Below, piece by piece: positions 16,221-25,052 of a stretch of DNA of 64,000 bases. Numbering within the stretch: the stretch's first letter is position 1; each line of letters begins with the position of its first letter. The notes beneath the pieces are model-generated. The model was not told the DNA's origin. It saw only the letters and a program-made list of their open reading frames with translations, and did not search any database. This stretch comes from Actinopolyspora biskrensis (GTDB lineage: Bacteria; Actinomycetota; Actinomycetes; Mycobacteriales; Pseudonocardiaceae). The stretch lies in the NCBI RefSeq assembly GCF_013408175.1, contig NZ_JACBYW010000009.1, forward strand, positions 112,720 to 176,719, written 5' to 3'. The position numbers were made by a program, and so were the translations under genes.

Positions 16221-16556
16221 GCCTCCAGCCTGCTGGTCGGAACAGGGGAGGCGGATCCGTGCTGCTACTCAGGAGTTACCTATTGTCGGAGAACCGCTGG
16301 GCCGGAAGAGTGAAGTAGGAACCCCGGGATCAGCGGGCCGGCGGCTCGGTTTGCCCTGGCAGGTGGGTGAAAGCGGCTTCACCGCTTGCCCGGCTACCGG
16401 ACCCGCGGGGCGAGTGCGCGCCCGGATCCGCGCGGGCACTTCGGTTGCTGCCGGCGATCTCCGGGGCACGATGTGTCCGCTTGTTCTTCGGTGTCGGTGG
16501 TGCGACGGTGTTTCGGAGCGGACGCTGGGCATCGCGGTGACTCCGGTACGAAAGGT

Positions 16557-16570
16557 ATGGTCTAGACCAT
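16557..16570. promoter_or_regulatory. DasR-type (dre) operator overlapping the ptsI start codon
   Basis: ATGGTCTAGACCAT is a perfect 14-bp palindrome whose core TGGTCTAGACCA matches the dre consensus of the GntR-family regulator DasR. DasR controls N-acetylglucosamine and PTS genes in Streptomyces. The site covers the start codon of ptsI (16569), so binding should block transcription or elongation. Confidence 0.75.
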
Positions 16571-18206
16571 GTTGCGATTGAGTGGTGTCGGCGTCAGCGG
16601 CGGGCAGGCCGCCGGGCCCCTCGTGCGGGTGGCCGAACCCCTGCCCGAACCGACCGCCACCCCGGCGGTCGAGAACCACGATGCCGAAGCGGCCCGGATC
16701 GGCCCGGCGGCCGAAACCGTGGCCAACGGCCTGTTCGCCCGCGCCGCGGGAGTAGAGGGGGACGCGAAAGCGGTACTGGAAACCACGGCGGCCATGGCCA
16801 TGGACCCGTCGCTGAGTTCCCGCGCCGAACAACTCGTCCGCCAGAACTCGCTGCCCGCCGCGCGCGCCGTGCTGGAAGCCGCGGAGGAGTTCGCCGAATC
16901 GCTGCGCGCCACCGGCGGCTACCTGGCCGAACGAGTGCGCGACGTCCACGACGTGCGCGACCGGATCATCGCCGAACTGCTCGGAGTGCACCCTCCCGGC
17001 GTCCCGCCCCTGGCGGAACCGAGCGTGCTGCTGGCCCGCGACCTCGCCCCCGCCGACACCGCCGACCTCGACCCGGAACTGGTGCTGGCCCTGGTCACCG
17101 AGGAAGGCGGGCCGACCAGCCACACGGCCATCCTCGCCCGCTCCCTGGGAATACCGGCCGTGGTGGCCGTGCGCGGGTCGCTGGCCGAGACCTCGGCCAT
17201 CGCGGCCGAAGTGGACGGCGACGCCGGAACCCTGGGACTGTCCGAGGAACGGATCGCGGTACGCGCCCCCGAACGCGGCGGCGGAGAGAACTGGACGGGA
17301 ACCGGAAGCACCTCGGACGGCCACCGCATCAAGATCCTCGCAAACGTCGGCGCGGCCACCGACGCCGCGGCCGCGGTGGCCTCCGGAGCCGAGGGCGTGG
17401 GGCTGTTCCGCACCGAGTTCTGCTATCTGGCGGTCTCGGACGAGCCGGACGTGGCGACACAGCGCGCGGCGTACGCGGAGGTCCTCGAACCGTTCGCGGG
17501 CAAGCCCGTGATCGTGCGCACCCTGGACGCGGGCGCCGACAAACCGCTCGGATTCCTCGACACCGGAACCGAACCGAACCCGGCGCTCGGGGTCCGCGGA
17601 CTGCGGATCGCCTTCGACCGCGCGGACGTGCTGGACCGCCAGCTGGAGGCAGTCGCCGGGGCGGCGCGGGACTCCGGGGCCGAAGTCTCCGTCATGGCCC
17701 CCATGGTGGCCACGGCCGAGGAAGCCGCGTGGTTCGCCGAACGGGCCAGAGCCGCCGGAATCGCCCGTGCCGGGGTCATGGTCGAAGTCCCCGCCGTGGC
17801 GCTGGCCGCCGACGAACTGCTCCAGGCCGTCGACTTCGTCAGCATCGGAACGAACGACCTGGCCCAGTACACCTTCGCGGCCGACCGGCAGCTCGGCGCG
17901 CTCGCCGCGCTGAACGATCCCTGGCAACCCGCCCTGCTCCGGCTCATCGGAATGATCGGCAAGGCCGGAGTCGCCGCGGACAAACCCGTCGGAGTCTGCG
18001 GGGAGGCCGCCGCCGACCCGCTGCTGGGCCGCGTACTCGTCGGGCTGGGCGCGAGCAGCCTGTCCATGGTCGCCACGGCCGTGCCCTCCGTGGGCTCCGC
18101 GCTGGCCGGAGCCTCTCGGCGGAACTGCGAACGCGCCGCCGAGGCCGCACTGGCGGCCCCGGACTCGACGAGGGCGCGCGCCGCCGCCCGCGACGCGCTG
18201 GAGTGA
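16569..18206 (+). CDS. ptsI: Phosphoenolpyruvate-protein phosphotransferase (PTS enzyme I)
   Basis: The 545-residue protein is PTS enzyme I, which takes phosphate from phosphoenolpyruvate and passes it to HPr for sugar uptake. The phosphohistidine domain has GGPTSHTAILARSLG (active His185). The PEP-binding barrel has GVGLFRTEF (about 276-284), MVEVPAVAL, SIGTNDLAQYT and the catalytic cysteine in VGVCGEA (Cys477). Length is normal for the family (about 550-575). No HPr or enzyme II gene lies alongside. A dre-like palindrome covers the start, so GlcNAc-linked control through DasR is expected. The ribosome-binding site (AAAGG) is weak and far from the ATG. Confidence 0.95.
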   Translation: MLRLSGVGVSGGQAAGPLVRVAEPLPEPTATPAVENHDAEAARIGPAAETVANGLFARAAGVEGDAKAVLETTAAMAMDPSLSSRAEQLVRQNSLPAARAVLEAAEEFAESLRATGGYLAERVRDVHDVRDRIIAELLGVHPPGVPPLAEPSVLLARDLAPADTADLDPELVLALVTEEGGPTSHTAILARSLGIPAVVAVRGSLAETSAIAAEVDGDAGTLGLSEERIAVRAPERGGGENWTGTGSTSDGHRIKILANVGAATDAAAAVASGAEGVGLFRTEFCYLAVSDEPDVATQRAAYAEVLEPFAGKPVIVRTLDAGADKPLGFLDTGTEPNPALGVRGLRIAFDRADVLDRQLEAVAGAARDSGAEVSVMAPMVATAEEAAWFAERARAAGIARAGVMVEVPAVALAADELLQAVDFVSIGTNDLAQYTFAADRQLGALAALNDPWQPALLRLIGMIGKAGVAADKPVGVCGEAAADPLLGRVLVGLGASSLSMVATAVPSVGSALAGASRRNCERAAEAALAAPDSTRARAAARDALE

Positions 18207-18275
18207 TCGAACCGCCCGGCGATTTCCCCCGCGAAGTCGTCGGGCACCACCACTGCGGAACTTCGTGGGGGTCTC

Positions 18276-18296
18276 TTCGGCGCGGGCAGCGCCGAA
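18276..18296 (+). terminator. Hairpin terminator after ptsI
   Basis: The 8-bp stem TTCGGCGC/GCGCCGAA with a 5-nt loop lies 70 bp after the stop, between convergent transcription units. There is no T-tract. Confidence 0.5.
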
Positions 18297-18366
18297 ACCA
18301 CCGACCTGGAACCCGGTCAACCTGAACGGAAAACTTCGCTGACGCTTTCCTGCCGTATCGGTGGCC

Positions 18367-18440
18367 GGTGTGGTGCTTTCGGCGCCGGAACGACTACGTT
18401 GCCCACCGGTGCCGCCGCGAGAGGTTCCGCCAAGCGACTA
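18367..18440. repeat. Degenerate copy of the dispersed intergenic element
   Basis: It contains GTGTGGTGCTTTCGGCG and later GCCGCGAGAGGTTCCGCC, in the same order and orientation as in copy 1. The central part has diverged. Confidence 0.4.
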
Positions 18441-18474
18441 CCTGATCAAGGGGCGAACAGAAAACCTCAGTCGA

Positions 18475-19152
18475 TCAGCCCTCCTGCTGCTCGCCCTCCT
18501 GGTCGAGGCCGTGCTCGATCGCGTAACGAGCCAGCTCGACGCGGTTGTGCAGCTGGAGCTTGCGCAGCGTGGACTGCACGTGGTTCTCGACGGTGCGGTG
18601 CGAGATCACCAGCTTGTTCGCGATCTGGCGCGCGGTCAGCCCCTTGGCGACCTGGCGGAGCACGTCGGTTTCCCTGTCGGTGAGCTGCGGCGGCTGCGGA
18701 GCGGAGTCGTCGGGGCTGACGGCCATCCTGCGGTACTCGCCGAGCACGAGCCCGGCCAGCCCCGCCGTGAACACGGCGTCACCGACGGCGGTGCGCCGCA
18801 CCGCGTCCACCAGCTCCTCCACCGAGGCCGACTTGACCAGGTACCCGGAAGCACCGGCCTTGACCGCCTCCAGCACGTCGGCGTGCTCCCCGCTGGCCGA
18901 GAGCACCAGGACCCGGGTCCCCGGGATCTCCTGGGTGATCTGCCTGGTCGCCTCCACTCCGGAGGTGTCGCCGAGATTGAGGTCCATCAGCACCACGTCG
19001 GGACGCACCGTTCGCGCTATCCGCAGCGCCGACACGGCATCGCCCGTGGTCGCGCCTACATCGAAACCGCGTTCGGTGAGATCCCGTGCGACACCGTCCC
19101 GCCAGATCGGGTGGTCGTCGACCACCATCACCGAAATCCCCGAGCCAGTCAT
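18475..19152 (-). CDS. NarL/LuxR-family response regulator (MacR/MadR-like)
   Basis: The 225-residue protein has a receiver domain (acidic VVDDHP, phospho-acceptor Asp57 in LMDLNLGD, LSASG and lysine in LVKSAS) and a C-terminal LuxR-type helix-turn-helix (about 160-215, LTDRETDVLRQVAKGLTARQ). The ATG at 19152 overlaps the kinase stop as ATGA; the longer open frame upstream runs inside the kinase gene. The pairing with the multi-spanning kinase next door resembles the MacRS/MadRS systems of actinobacteria, which act on envelope and morphology genes. That family assignment is tentative. Confidence 0.9.
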   Translation of the reverse strand: MTGSGISVMVVDDHPIWRDGVARDLTERGFDVGATTGDAVSALRIARTVRPDVVLMDLNLGDTSGVEATRQITQEIPGTRVLVLSASGEHADVLEAVKAGASGYLVKSASVEELVDAVRRTAVGDAVFTAGLAGLVLGEYRRMAVSPDDSAPQPPQLTDRETDVLRQVAKGLTARQIANKLVISHRTVENHVQSTLRKLQLHNRVELARYAIEHGLDQEGEQQEG

Positions 19153-20399
19153 GCCGTCGCTCCTCCGTGCTGCCCACGTGCCCGATCCCCGCTGTGCGCG
19201 GAATCGCCACGTTCCGCTCCGGAGCGGGGAACCTGGATCTCCCACTCGGTCCCCTCGCCCTCGGCCGTGTCCAAGGTGATCGTCCCACCCAGACTCTCCA
19301 CACGACCACGGATCGACTGGGCCACACCCATCCTCCCCTCGGAGGCGGCCCGCTCCAACCGCCCCTCGGGGATGCCCGGGCCGTCGTCGCGGATGCTGAG
19401 CACCACCTCGTCGCCGAGGTCCTCCAGCAGCACCCAGGCCTGGGCCCGCGGCCCGGCGTGCTCCGCGACGTTGTGCAGGGCCTCCCTGGCCACCGAGAAC
19501 AGCGCCGAGGCGTCGGCCGCGGGAAGAGTGACCTTCGTGGCGGGAACCGAGACGCTGACCCGCCCGCTGCCGAGCGCCCGCAGCTGCCCGGCCAGGTCCG
19601 TGCTCCCGGTCGAAGTCTCGACCGGACCGGTGGAGACCAGCGCACGCAACGCCGTCTCCTGCTCACCGGCCAGCGCGGCGAGCTCGGCGGCCTCCCCGCC
19701 CAGCTCGCGTCCGCGCCCGCGCACCCGCGCGAGCACCTGGAGCACGCTGTCGTGGATGTCCCTGGCCAGCCGTTCCCGCTCGGCAGTGGCCGCCTCGGTG
19801 CGCAGGGCCTTCGCGAGGCGCTCCGTGGAGGTCCTCGCAGTGTCCGAGGCCAGCCCGAGCAGCACGCCTATGGTCACGTGCAGGATCGTGTCCATCCACA
19901 TGTTGGGGTCGATGTAGCCGCGCATGGCGAAGTTGGCGCCCGCGGCGACTGCACCGCTGAGCAGTCCGCTGAACGTTCCCCACTGTACCGCGGCCGCCGT
20001 GACCATCGAAGCGTGCCAGATGGTGACCACGGTGGGCTGACCGCTTCGCAGCTGCTCCTCGGTGAGCACGAGGTAGCACGCCGCGAACAGCACCATGGGC
20101 ACGACCTGGTCCACGACGACGAGGAAGTTGGTCCGGCCGGAGGGTTTGCTGTAGCGCCAGCACGTGAAGGCGGTCCAGAACACCATCCCCACCATGACCA
20201 CCACACCGAGCGCGGGACGCTCGTAAGCGGGGAACATGATCACGAACCACACGAACGCGTAAAGCAGTGCTATCACGCGGAGCCCGTTGTGCGCCCTCCA
20301 CAACGGAATCCGGCCGTCGGTGACCGTCTCCCCCCGCTCGGAAGCGGAGTTCCCGGAATCGGCCCCCGGGGTGCCGCGTGCCACGATCGTCCGTAACAA
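19149..20399 (-). CDS. Multi-spanning sensor histidine kinase (MacS-like, HisKA_3)
   Basis: The 416-residue kinase has about six predicted membrane helices (about 40-185) with almost no extracellular domain. The HisKA_3 segment ERERLARDIHDSVLQVLAR follows (His216), then an ATPase domain with VAREALHNVAEHAG and DDGPGIPEG. Few residues protrude, so it probably senses within the membrane. The start is taken as the TTG at 20399, eight bases after AAGGAGG; the longer in-frame extension is Arg/Gly/Pro-rich and not credible. It is followed with ATGA overlap by its response regulator. Confidence 0.88.
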   Translation of the reverse strand: MLRTIVARGTPGADSGNSASERGETVTDGRIPLWRAHNGLRVIALLYAFVWFVIMFPAYERPALGVVVMVGMVFWTAFTCWRYSKPSGRTNFLVVVDQVVPMVLFAACYLVLTEEQLRSGQPTVVTIWHASMVTAAAVQWGTFSGLLSGAVAAGANFAMRGYIDPNMWMDTILHVTIGVLLGLASDTARTSTERLAKALRTEAATAERERLARDIHDSVLQVLARVRGRGRELGGEAAELAALAGEQETALRALVSTGPVETSTGSTDLAGQLRALGSGRVSVSVPATKVTLPAADASALFSVAREALHNVAEHAGPRAQAWVLLEDLGDEVVLSIRDDGPGIPEGRLERAASEGRMGVAQSIRGRVESLGGTITLDTAEGEGTEWEIQVPRSGAERGDSAHSGDRARGQHGGATA

Positions 20400-20845
20400 C
20401 CCCGACTCCTCCTTCCGGGACGACTCACCGGCCGGCCCGTCCGCGTCCGTTCGACGACTGCCCACGCTGCCCAACTTCGGAAATCCTTTCCGGCTGACTT
20501 GCCAGGGGCCCGCCCGTTCCGACGGCTGCCGCCCCCCGTCCGTTCCGCCGCCGCGGCATTCGTGGAAGCCCGCGGGACATCCTGCCGCAGCGCCGGAGGG
20601 AACCGCGGAACGGCCGAAGCCGTCCACGGAGCGGGAGACCTCCCGAGTCCGGTGGGAAACACCGGCTCACGAGCGGGATGGTGCGGACGGGAGCGGCGCT
20701 CGGTACGGGGCCCGCTCCCCGAGAGGGCCTGGCAGGGTTGGGGTGATTGTGCACACTGTCCTTCCGGGCGGTGCGGGGAACTCGGACCGCGTTCCCGGCC
20801 GGTGCTCGTACGAGGGTTCCCGCAGAGGAGCAAGGGGAGGAAACC
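20400..20845. promoter_or_regulatory. Divergent promoter region, no gene seen
   Basis: About 446 bp separate the kinase operon from the GGDEF gene. The only symmetric element I see is GGGAAC-N9-GTTCCC at 20776-20796, about 50 bp before the GGDEF start. The rest is GC-rich without coding signal. Confidence 0.35.
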
Positions 20846-22042
20846 GTGGGGGAATGGCCACTGTGGAGACTGCGGCCCGCGGCCCTGTGGTACGTGCTCG
20901 TCGTGCAGCTCACGGCGGTCGCGTCGATCTCCGCCGTGGTCGTGGTGACCGAGCGCCCCACCGCGGAGGAGCTGCACGAATTCGGCGCGCTCGCCGTTAC
21001 CGGAGGCGCGGTGATCGTGGGGACCTCGCTGTCGATCCACCTGCGGGACGGGATCAGGCGCAACCCGTGGACCATCCACGTCTGCTACCTCGTCGCCGGG
21101 CTGCTGAGCCTGCCCCCGAACCTGCTCGTGCTGCTGCTGCTCGGACCGGCGCTGCACGGAGTGCTCGACGTGCGGGACGCGCCGCACCGCTGGATGTTCA
21201 TCAACGCGGCGACCGTGCTGGCCACGTTCACCGCACGCGCCGTGCTGGGCTGGGAAAATCCGCACTGGTCCTTCTGGGCGCTGTTGGCGGCGTGCGCCAC
21301 CCTGCTGCTGACGCGTGCCGCGCTCGTCGCGACCGGCTTACGGCTACGCAGCCCGCAGGCCCCCAAGTCCGATGTGCTCGGTGACCCCATAGACGTGCTG
21401 CTGGGCATCGTGGCGATCAGCCTCGGAGTGCTGATCGCCGTCGCGGTCGAGTTCCACCCGGCCAGCGCGCTGCTCGCGGCCCCGCCGATGGCGCTGCTCG
21501 ACCTCGCCGGGCAGCTCCCGCAGTGGCGGCGTTCGGCGCAGCGCGACGGAAAGACCGGCCTCGTGAACGCGATGCACTGGGACAAGCTCGCGCGCACCGA
21601 ACTGGCCAAAGTCGGCTCCCGAGGTCAGGAAGCCACCGTTCTGCTGCTGGACCTGGACCACTTCAAACGCGTCAACGACGAACTCGGGCACCTCGCCGGG
21701 GACGCGGCGCTGGCCTCGGTGGCGCTGATGCTGCGCGGCAGTGTGCGCAAGGGGGACCTGGTGGGCAGGTTCGGCGGCGAGGAATTCGTGGTGCTGCTGC
21801 CCGAGGCCGGCATCGAAGCCGCGGGCGAAGTCGCCCACCGGATCAGGAGAGCCACCGCGTCGCTGTCCGTGCCGGTCAGGGACACGGCAGGCGTGCAGCA
21901 CCAACTCGACGACCTGACCATCAGCATCGGAGTGGCCGGAACCGCGCGCCTCGGGTACGAACTCGGCGACCTGCTCGTGGCCGCCGACGCGGCGCTGCTG
22001 GAGGCCAAAGCCGCGGGCAGGAACGCGGTCACCCTGGCTTGA
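20846..22042 (+). CDS. Membrane-anchored diguanylate cyclase
   Basis: The 398-residue protein has an N-terminal membrane region of about seven helices (about 10-220) and a C-terminal GGDEF domain (about 235-398). The active-site motif is FGGEEFVVLLPEAG (GGEEF at 310-314), preceded by LLLDLDHFKRVNDELGH for metal and substrate binding. An RKGD motif at 301-304, five residues before GGEEF, is a complete inhibitory I-site. It should synthesise cyclic di-GMP with product feedback. The GTG at 20846 is preceded by AGGGGAGG. It is convergent with the AI-2E family gene. Confidence 0.92.
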   Translation: MGEWPLWRLRPAALWYVLVVQLTAVASISAVVVVTERPTAEELHEFGALAVTGGAVIVGTSLSIHLRDGIRRNPWTIHVCYLVAGLLSLPPNLLVLLLLGPALHGVLDVRDAPHRWMFINAATVLATFTARAVLGWENPHWSFWALLAACATLLLTRAALVATGLRLRSPQAPKSDVLGDPIDVLLGIVAISLGVLIAVAVEFHPASALLAAPPMALLDLAGQLPQWRRSAQRDGKTGLVNAMHWDKLARTELAKVGSRGQEATVLLLDLDHFKRVNDELGHLAGDAALASVALMLRGSVRKGDLVGRFGGEEFVVLLPEAGIEAAGEVAHRIRRATASLSVPVRDTAGVQHQLDDLTISIGVAGTARLGYELGDLLVAADAALLEAKAAGRNAVTLA

Positions 22043-22052
22043 GAGTTTCCGT

Positions 22053-22093
22053 GGTGCGGGGCGCCGGGGTGGGACTTCTCGGCGCCCCGCACC
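22053..22093. terminator. Bidirectional hairpin terminator
   Basis: A 13-bp perfect stem GGTGCGGGGCGCC/GGCGCCCCGCACC (22053-22065 and 22081-22093) with a 15-nt loop lies between convergent genes. Confidence 0.65.
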
Positions 22094-22163
22094 GCCCGCG
22101 CCGAGACGACCGGGCCTGCCAGGCCGAGTGACCGCCCAAGCAAACCGAGCCGTCGGACCTCGG

Positions 22164-23345
22164 TCAGGGGTGCCGCTCGGTTTGGTCCTCATCGGAGGGA
22201 TCCGGCGTCCGTTCGTCGTCCGCCCCCGATTCGGTTCCATCGTCCTCGTCGCCTTCTCCCGATGAGTCCCCCTCCTCGGAAGAACCGGCCAGGGAACGCA
22301 CCGCGGAGTTGAGCATCGCCATCACCGGAACGGCCAGCAGCGCCCCGATGATGCCCGCCGCTATGACACCGACACTGATCGCCAGCACCACCGCGAGGGG
22401 GTGCAGCCGCACCGCGCGGCCGATCAGCAGCGGCTGGAGCACGTTGCCCTCCAACTGCTGCACACCGAGCACCACGGCCAGCACCAGCAGCGCCGCGATC
22501 GGCCCGTTGGCCACCAGTGCGACGAGAATGGCGACCGCGCCGGAGGCCACCGCGCCGACGATCGGGATGAACGCGGCCAGGAAGACCAGCGCCGCCAGCG
22601 GCACGACCAGCGGCACCCCGATGATCGCGAGTCCGAGCCCGATGCCGAGCGCGTCCCCGATCGCGACCAGGCCGGTCGCGCGGATGTAACCGACCAGGGA
22701 CTCGAAGCCGCGCGAGCCTGCCAGATCGATCCGGGGACGCACCGACTCCGGAAGCGGGCCGATCAGGAAGAGCCAGATCCTCCGCCCGTCGTGCAGGAAG
22801 AAGATCAGCGTGAACATCATCAGCAGCATCCCGGTCAGGAAGTTGCCGACCGTGGTCGCCGTGGCCAGCGCCCCGCTGGTCAGCTGCTGCTGGTTGTCCT
22901 CCAACCAGGTGCCGACCTGGCCGATGTAGTCGTTGATCTGTTCCTGCCCCAGGTGCAGCGGGCCGCTGGCCAGCCACTCCCGGATGGTGTTCAAGCTCGC
23001 GGTCAGCTGCCGCTGCAGGTCCGGCAGGCCGAGGATGAAGGCGTTGATGACGAAGCTCAGAATGCCGCCGACGGCGGCCAGCCCCCCGACGAGCACCACC
23101 GCCGTGGCCACCCCTCTGGGCACGCGCAGTCTGGTGAGCATCGAGACGGCCGGAGCGAGCAGGGCGGACAGCAGGAGTGCGATCGCGACGGGGATCACCA
23201 CGACGGAAAGCTTGCCCACGATCCACCCGAGGGCGTACAGCATCCCGAAAATGATCAGCATGCGCCAACCGATGGCGGCGGTCAGGCGGATGGCGGGGGG
23301 GACCCTGGCGGCCTCGTCGGAATTCGTGACCTTGATGGCGCTCAC
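22164..23345 (-). CDS. AI-2E family transporter (TqsA/PerM-like membrane protein)
   Basis: The 393-residue membrane protein has the family layout: three N-terminal helices (from WRMLIIFGMLYALGWIVGKL), a cytoplasmic stretch with NDYIGQVGTWLEDNQQQL, and a C-terminal bundle containing QQLEGNVLQPLLIGRAVRLHP, a signature of the family. An acidic Glu/Asp/Ser-rich tail of about 45 residues ends the protein. Members have been linked to autoinducer export, ion or sodium/proton movement; the substrate here is unknown. The start is the GTG at 23345; no good ribosome-binding site precedes it, so a leaderless transcript is possible and the exact start is uncertain. A paralogue lies at 43096. Confidence 0.87.
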   Translation of the reverse strand: MSAIKVTNSDEAARVPPAIRLTAAIGWRMLIIFGMLYALGWIVGKLSVVVIPVAIALLLSALLAPAVSMLTRLRVPRGVATAVVLVGGLAAVGGILSFVINAFILGLPDLQRQLTASLNTIREWLASGPLHLGQEQINDYIGQVGTWLEDNQQQLTSGALATATTVGNFLTGMLLMMFTLIFFLHDGRRIWLFLIGPLPESVRPRIDLAGSRGFESLVGYIRATGLVAIGDALGIGLGLAIIGVPLVVPLAALVFLAAFIPIVGAVASGAVAILVALVANGPIAALLVLAVVLGVQQLEGNVLQPLLIGRAVRLHPLAVVLAISVGVIAAGIIGALLAVPVMAMLNSAVRSLAGSSEEGDSSGEGDEDDGTESGADDERTPDPSDEDQTERHP

Positions 23346-23535
23346 ACCGTAACCGTATCTGCGTTGGAGGGGCGGTTGGTACGACCAGTCGATTTCGGAC
23401 GCGGTCGGCCACGCCCGGAGTCGCCTCCCCTCGGCGCAGCTCGGACGTGCGGAGCCGGTGCCGCGGGCCGGATCGGCGGCGAGTCGGGAGCGGCCGGGCG
23501 GGAAACTCCGAAGTGGATGCGCGGAGTACTGGACC

Positions 23536-23552
23536 ACTCACACGATGTGAGT
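23536..23552. promoter_or_regulatory. Palindromic operator candidate (ACTCACA-CGA-TGTGAGT)
   Basis: A perfect 7-bp inverted repeat with a 3-nt spacer lies in the 421-bp divergent region between the AI-2E gene and the exported protein at 23767. No other clear element was seen in that region. The cognate regulator is unknown. Confidence 0.45.
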
Positions 23553-23766
23553 AACTCGGCGCGGAGCGGATGCGTTTCCCGGAGTCGTTTTGGAAGAGTG
23601 ATCCTCGGTAATCCGCTTGGAGCGCCTCGCTTCCGTGAGGTTCCCACGGTCCGGAGAACGGCCGTGCGGAGCACGATCACGGAGCCCGGGTGGCCGGACG
23701 GCAGCGTCCGGACGTACTCGGCGGTGTTCCGGCGGGAACGCTCTCCGAAGGAGGCCGCGGAGTCCG

Positions 23767-24825
23767 ATGTCCGTTGACGATCAGACTTCGGCAGGTGACC
23801 GCCAACGGCGGTGGCTGTGCCGTGCGCTGATCGTGGTCGGCGGCACGGTGGCCGGCATATCGGCCGCCTGTCTGTTCGGATCCGCCCAGGCCGCCGCTTC
23901 CGGAACCGACTCCGTGGAGGACCGCGGAGCCCTCATTCGGCTCGACCGCTCCTCCGCTCCGGAGAACGACGAGCACCCCGACAGCGGTGAGCGACGGCTC
24001 GACCGTGCCGACGGGCCGCTGCGGAACCTGTCGCGCACCCTGACCGGACAGGACGGTGCGGAAGGACGTTCCGCCCCGAAGGAACCCTCCGCCCCGGACA
24101 GCAGGCGACCCCGTTCCGAAGCCACCGCGGACTCCGCTCGCGAACCCCGCGGGGAGGATCGGCACGACCGTGACTCGGAACGAGAACTTTCACTGGAACC
24201 GGTGCTCGACCCCGTTTCCGAAGGAGTGGAGACGGTGCGGCGCGGAGCCGAGCCCGTGCTCCGGCCCGTCGGTCACGTCACCGGCACGGTGCTCTCCGGT
24301 GCCACCGGAGAGGAGTCGGTAACCGGAGTCGTGGAATCGGGCCTCGGTCGGGTGAGCGACTCGCTGGGAACGGGCGCGGCGGAGAACGTTCCGCCCGATG
24401 CCGAGCAGCACACCGAACACCCCCCGGCCGACGGTCTCGGCCGGACTCCGAGTCCGGCCGAGAACACCGCGGCGGGCCCCCGTCCCGACGGCGCCGAGCT
24501 CTCCGAGCGGGAACCGAACCTCACGAAACGTTCGTTCACCGCCAGGACGACGGTGCAGGACCGCACAACCGACGACGCCGGCAAGCGCGGCGGACAGCAC
24601 CGGAACGCCCACCGCCCCGGTGACCTGCCCCCGTTCCCGTCCGGCGGCTGTGGCTGCGGTACCGACGCGAGCACCCCGGGCGGCGGTGGCTCCCCCGGAT
24701 TCGGACTGACCGGGTGGACACCGGCTCTGCCGACCGACACCCAGGAATTCGACTCGCCGAGGATCTCGGGCGTCAAAGCTCCCGTGGAATCCGACGGCCC
24801 CCAGCCGGGAACCACCCCCGACTGA
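23767..24825 (+). CDS. Exported acidic protein of unknown function
   Basis: The 352-residue protein starts with a basic segment and a hydrophobic core (ALIVVGGTVAGISAACLFG) ending at AQAAAS, a plausible signal peptidase site. The mature part is low in hydrophobic residues and rich in Glu, Arg, Ser and Pro. At about 140-175 there is an imperfect repeat EPVLDPV / EPVLRPV followed by Val/Gly-rich helices. Near residue 300 is a small CGCG motif (GGCGCGTD). GAAGGAGG lies upstream of the ATG. I do not recognise a family. It is followed by a second exported protein of similar composition, and both lie among cyclic di-GMP genes. Confidence 0.65.
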   Translation: MSVDDQTSAGDRQRRWLCRALIVVGGTVAGISAACLFGSAQAAASGTDSVEDRGALIRLDRSSAPENDEHPDSGERRLDRADGPLRNLSRTLTGQDGAEGRSAPKEPSAPDSRRPRSEATADSAREPRGEDRHDRDSERELSLEPVLDPVSEGVETVRRGAEPVLRPVGHVTGTVLSGATGEESVTGVVESGLGRVSDSLGTGAAENVPPDAEQHTEHPPADGLGRTPSPAENTAAGPRPDGAELSEREPNLTKRSFTARTTVQDRTTDDAGKRGGQHRNAHRPGDLPPFPSGGCGCGTDASTPGGGGSPGFGLTGWTPALPTDTQEFDSPRISGVKAPVESDGPQPGTTPD

Positions 24826-25052
24826 ATCTTCCGGCCGCCGAGGCGACGCGTCCCCACACGGCTCGTGTCCGCGCAGGACCCCCGAGCCCCGGGCCGACGC
24901 ACGCGTACGCCCGCGGCATCGATCGACGCCCGGAAAAGTTCGACAGCGGATCGAGCACCGAAAGTGCTCCCCCACCTCTTCAAGCGATTCAGCAACAGGC
25001 TTGCGTGCAGGACTCATTCCTGACGCGGGAGAAAAGTCCGAAGGAGAGTTTC

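Noticed and set aside
16269..18320. 683-codon minus-strand open frame opposite ptsI
   Set aside because: It is a shadow of enzyme I; composition is Gly/Arg-rich with no domain.
24714..25052. Upstream extension of the 510-aa exported protein frame
   Set aside because: Without it the protein starts with a clean signal peptide behind AAGGAG; the extension is Arg/Pro-rich and overlaps the end of the previous gene.
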